Both the position numbers and the translations under genes were made by a program. 64,000 bases of DNA from Setomelanomma holmii (taxonomy: Eukaryota > Ascomycota > Dothideomycetes > Pleosporales > Phaeosphaeriaceae). Positions 63,134-64,000 of the stretch are shown in pieces (the first letter of the stretch is position 1; each line of letters starts with the position of its first letter). The stretch covers positions 1 through 64,000 of the forward strand of contig ML978298.1 in NCBI GenBank assembly GCA_010015745.1. The letters are read 5' to 3'. The notes below the pieces were generated by a model. That model was not told where the DNA came from. It saw only the letters and a list, made by a program, of their open reading frames with translations, and made no database searches.

Positions 63134-64000
63134 TTACAACTCGATGGTGTCCTGCTTGCCCATTCCGCTCAAAGGTCCCTTCTTGACCATCAAGGTCATG
63201 ACCTCGTACAAGACATCCTAAGGCACGTCAGCTCTACTTCATCCCGCATCCAGTGTATCACTTACAGCAGCAGCCATTGTAGTCAGCTCGGCATTGGTGT
63301 CGTACGCAGGAGCGACCTCGACAATATCAGTTGCGATAAGGTTGATACCCTCAAGGCCACGAATGATGGTGCGAAGCTCACGAGTAGTCCATCCACCGGT
63401 CTCCGGAGTACCAGTAGCAGGAGCAACTACAATCCTGTCAGTATGCATGCTTGCAACATGAAGGCTGGTAGAGCTTACAGGCTGGGTCAAGGGTATCGAT
63501 ATCGATACTGAGGTAGACAGGCTTGTCAGTGCCAACCCTCTCCTTGATCTTCTTGATGATGCCGTCGGTACCAATCTTGTCAATCTCCCTGGCCTCAACG
63601 ATCTCGAAGCCGCAGTAGCCATCGTTTTCGTAGTCGGATGGTCCAGACAGCGTCGTGCGGATGCCGGCGTGGATGTTTGAGTCATTTGCAAGAAGGCCCT
63701 CTTGCGCAGCGTGGAAGAAGTAAGTGCCGTGGTTGATGGCAGCTTGGTCACTGGGGGAGCCACCGAAAACCTTGGGCTTCCAGGTATCACTTGAGTCCAC
63801 GTCAGATTTTTCTTTAGTCTTGTTGCGCTTCCTTTAACTTACAGATGGCTGTCGAAGTGGATTACGCTGACGGGGCCATACTCGCTGTGGTCACTGTTAG
63901 CGAAATAACTTGAGACAGATCGCAATCGCTTACCGGTTGATGGAGCGCAGCAGGGGCAGAGTAATGGTGTGATCGCCTCCGAGGGTAATCAAGCGAGGAA
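63134..64000 (-). CDS. Agmatinase-type ureohydrolase (arginase family), 5' end outside window
   Basis: Five exons are visible (from 64000 down to 63934, 63884-63843, 63789-63479, 63426-63266, 63217-63134), with short introns and consistent phases. The manganese-site motifs are present: LITLGGDHTITLPLL, HFDSHLDTW (the usual DAHxD read as DSHxD), SIDIDTLDP and, after an intron, PATGTPETGGW. Other conserved parts are IHAGIRTTL, NLIATDIVEVAPAYD and the tail MVKKGPLSGMGKQDTIEL. The family cleaves guanidino compounds to urea (agmatine, arginine or related). TPETGGW and GGDHTIT favour agmatinase over arginase; fungal members also include guanidinobutyrase, so the substrate is open. The start codon lies to the right of the window. 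Confidence 0.9.

Overview
The window reads as nuclear DNA of a filamentous ascomycete (Pezizomycotina, most likely Dothideomycetes; the class is an inference from overall protein flavour, not a search). The evidence is short GT-AG introns of about 45-100 nt with CTAAC/CTGAC-like branch points, a 5S rRNA gene standing alone between protein genes, fungal-only protein families, and a hAT element whose nonsense codons look RIP-derived. All coordinates and splice sites were read by eye; no database was searched.

Region 1 (1-5200) is a transposon graveyard. The left edge cuts an uninterrupted Fot1/pogo-type transposase. A mitochondrial-carrier-like gene (962-5200) is broken by several stops and split by a complete 3.13-kb hAT element (1965-5093) with an 8-bp target duplication (GCGAATGA) and 21-bp imperfect terminal inverted repeats.

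Region 2 (5.2-14.3 kb) holds a fungal membrane protein, a 5S rRNA gene and a three-gene copper/iron-uptake group: a BIM1-like GPI-anchored copper-binding protein, a CTR copper transporter, and a divergently transcribed ferric/cupric reductase. Near-identical octamers resembling Mac1 copper-response elements lie upstream of all three.

Region 3 (14.4-31.3 kb) contains lineage-specific small genes, a decayed short-chain dehydrogenase, a bromodomain protein of BRD8/Bdc1 type, an EBP-like membrane protein, a DUF3455 secreted protein with a possible spliced GPI-anchored form, a 1,373-residue ankyrin protein and a small secreted cysteine-rich protein.

Region 4 (32-45.5 kb) is housekeeping: a TMEM115-like rhomboid-fold protein, a TBL1/Sif2-like WD40 protein, a Baeyer-Villiger-type monooxygenase, a peroxisomal ABC-D half transporter and dynactin p150Glued.

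Region 5 (45.9-49 kb) is the strangest part. Seven fragments of the neighbouring dynactin gene, all in the original orientation but laid out in almost reversed order (C-terminal pieces first, 5' leader last), are separated by a degenerate minisatellite of a 23-nt composite unit.

Region 6 (49.7-64 kb) returns to core genes: ribosomal protein eS6, calcipressin, RPB3, mitochondrial GrpE, a PrpF-family protein, a small triple-repeat protein, DSC3, a stress-responsive A/B-barrel protein with a GC-AG intron, ISA1 and a truncated agmatinase-type ureohydrolase.
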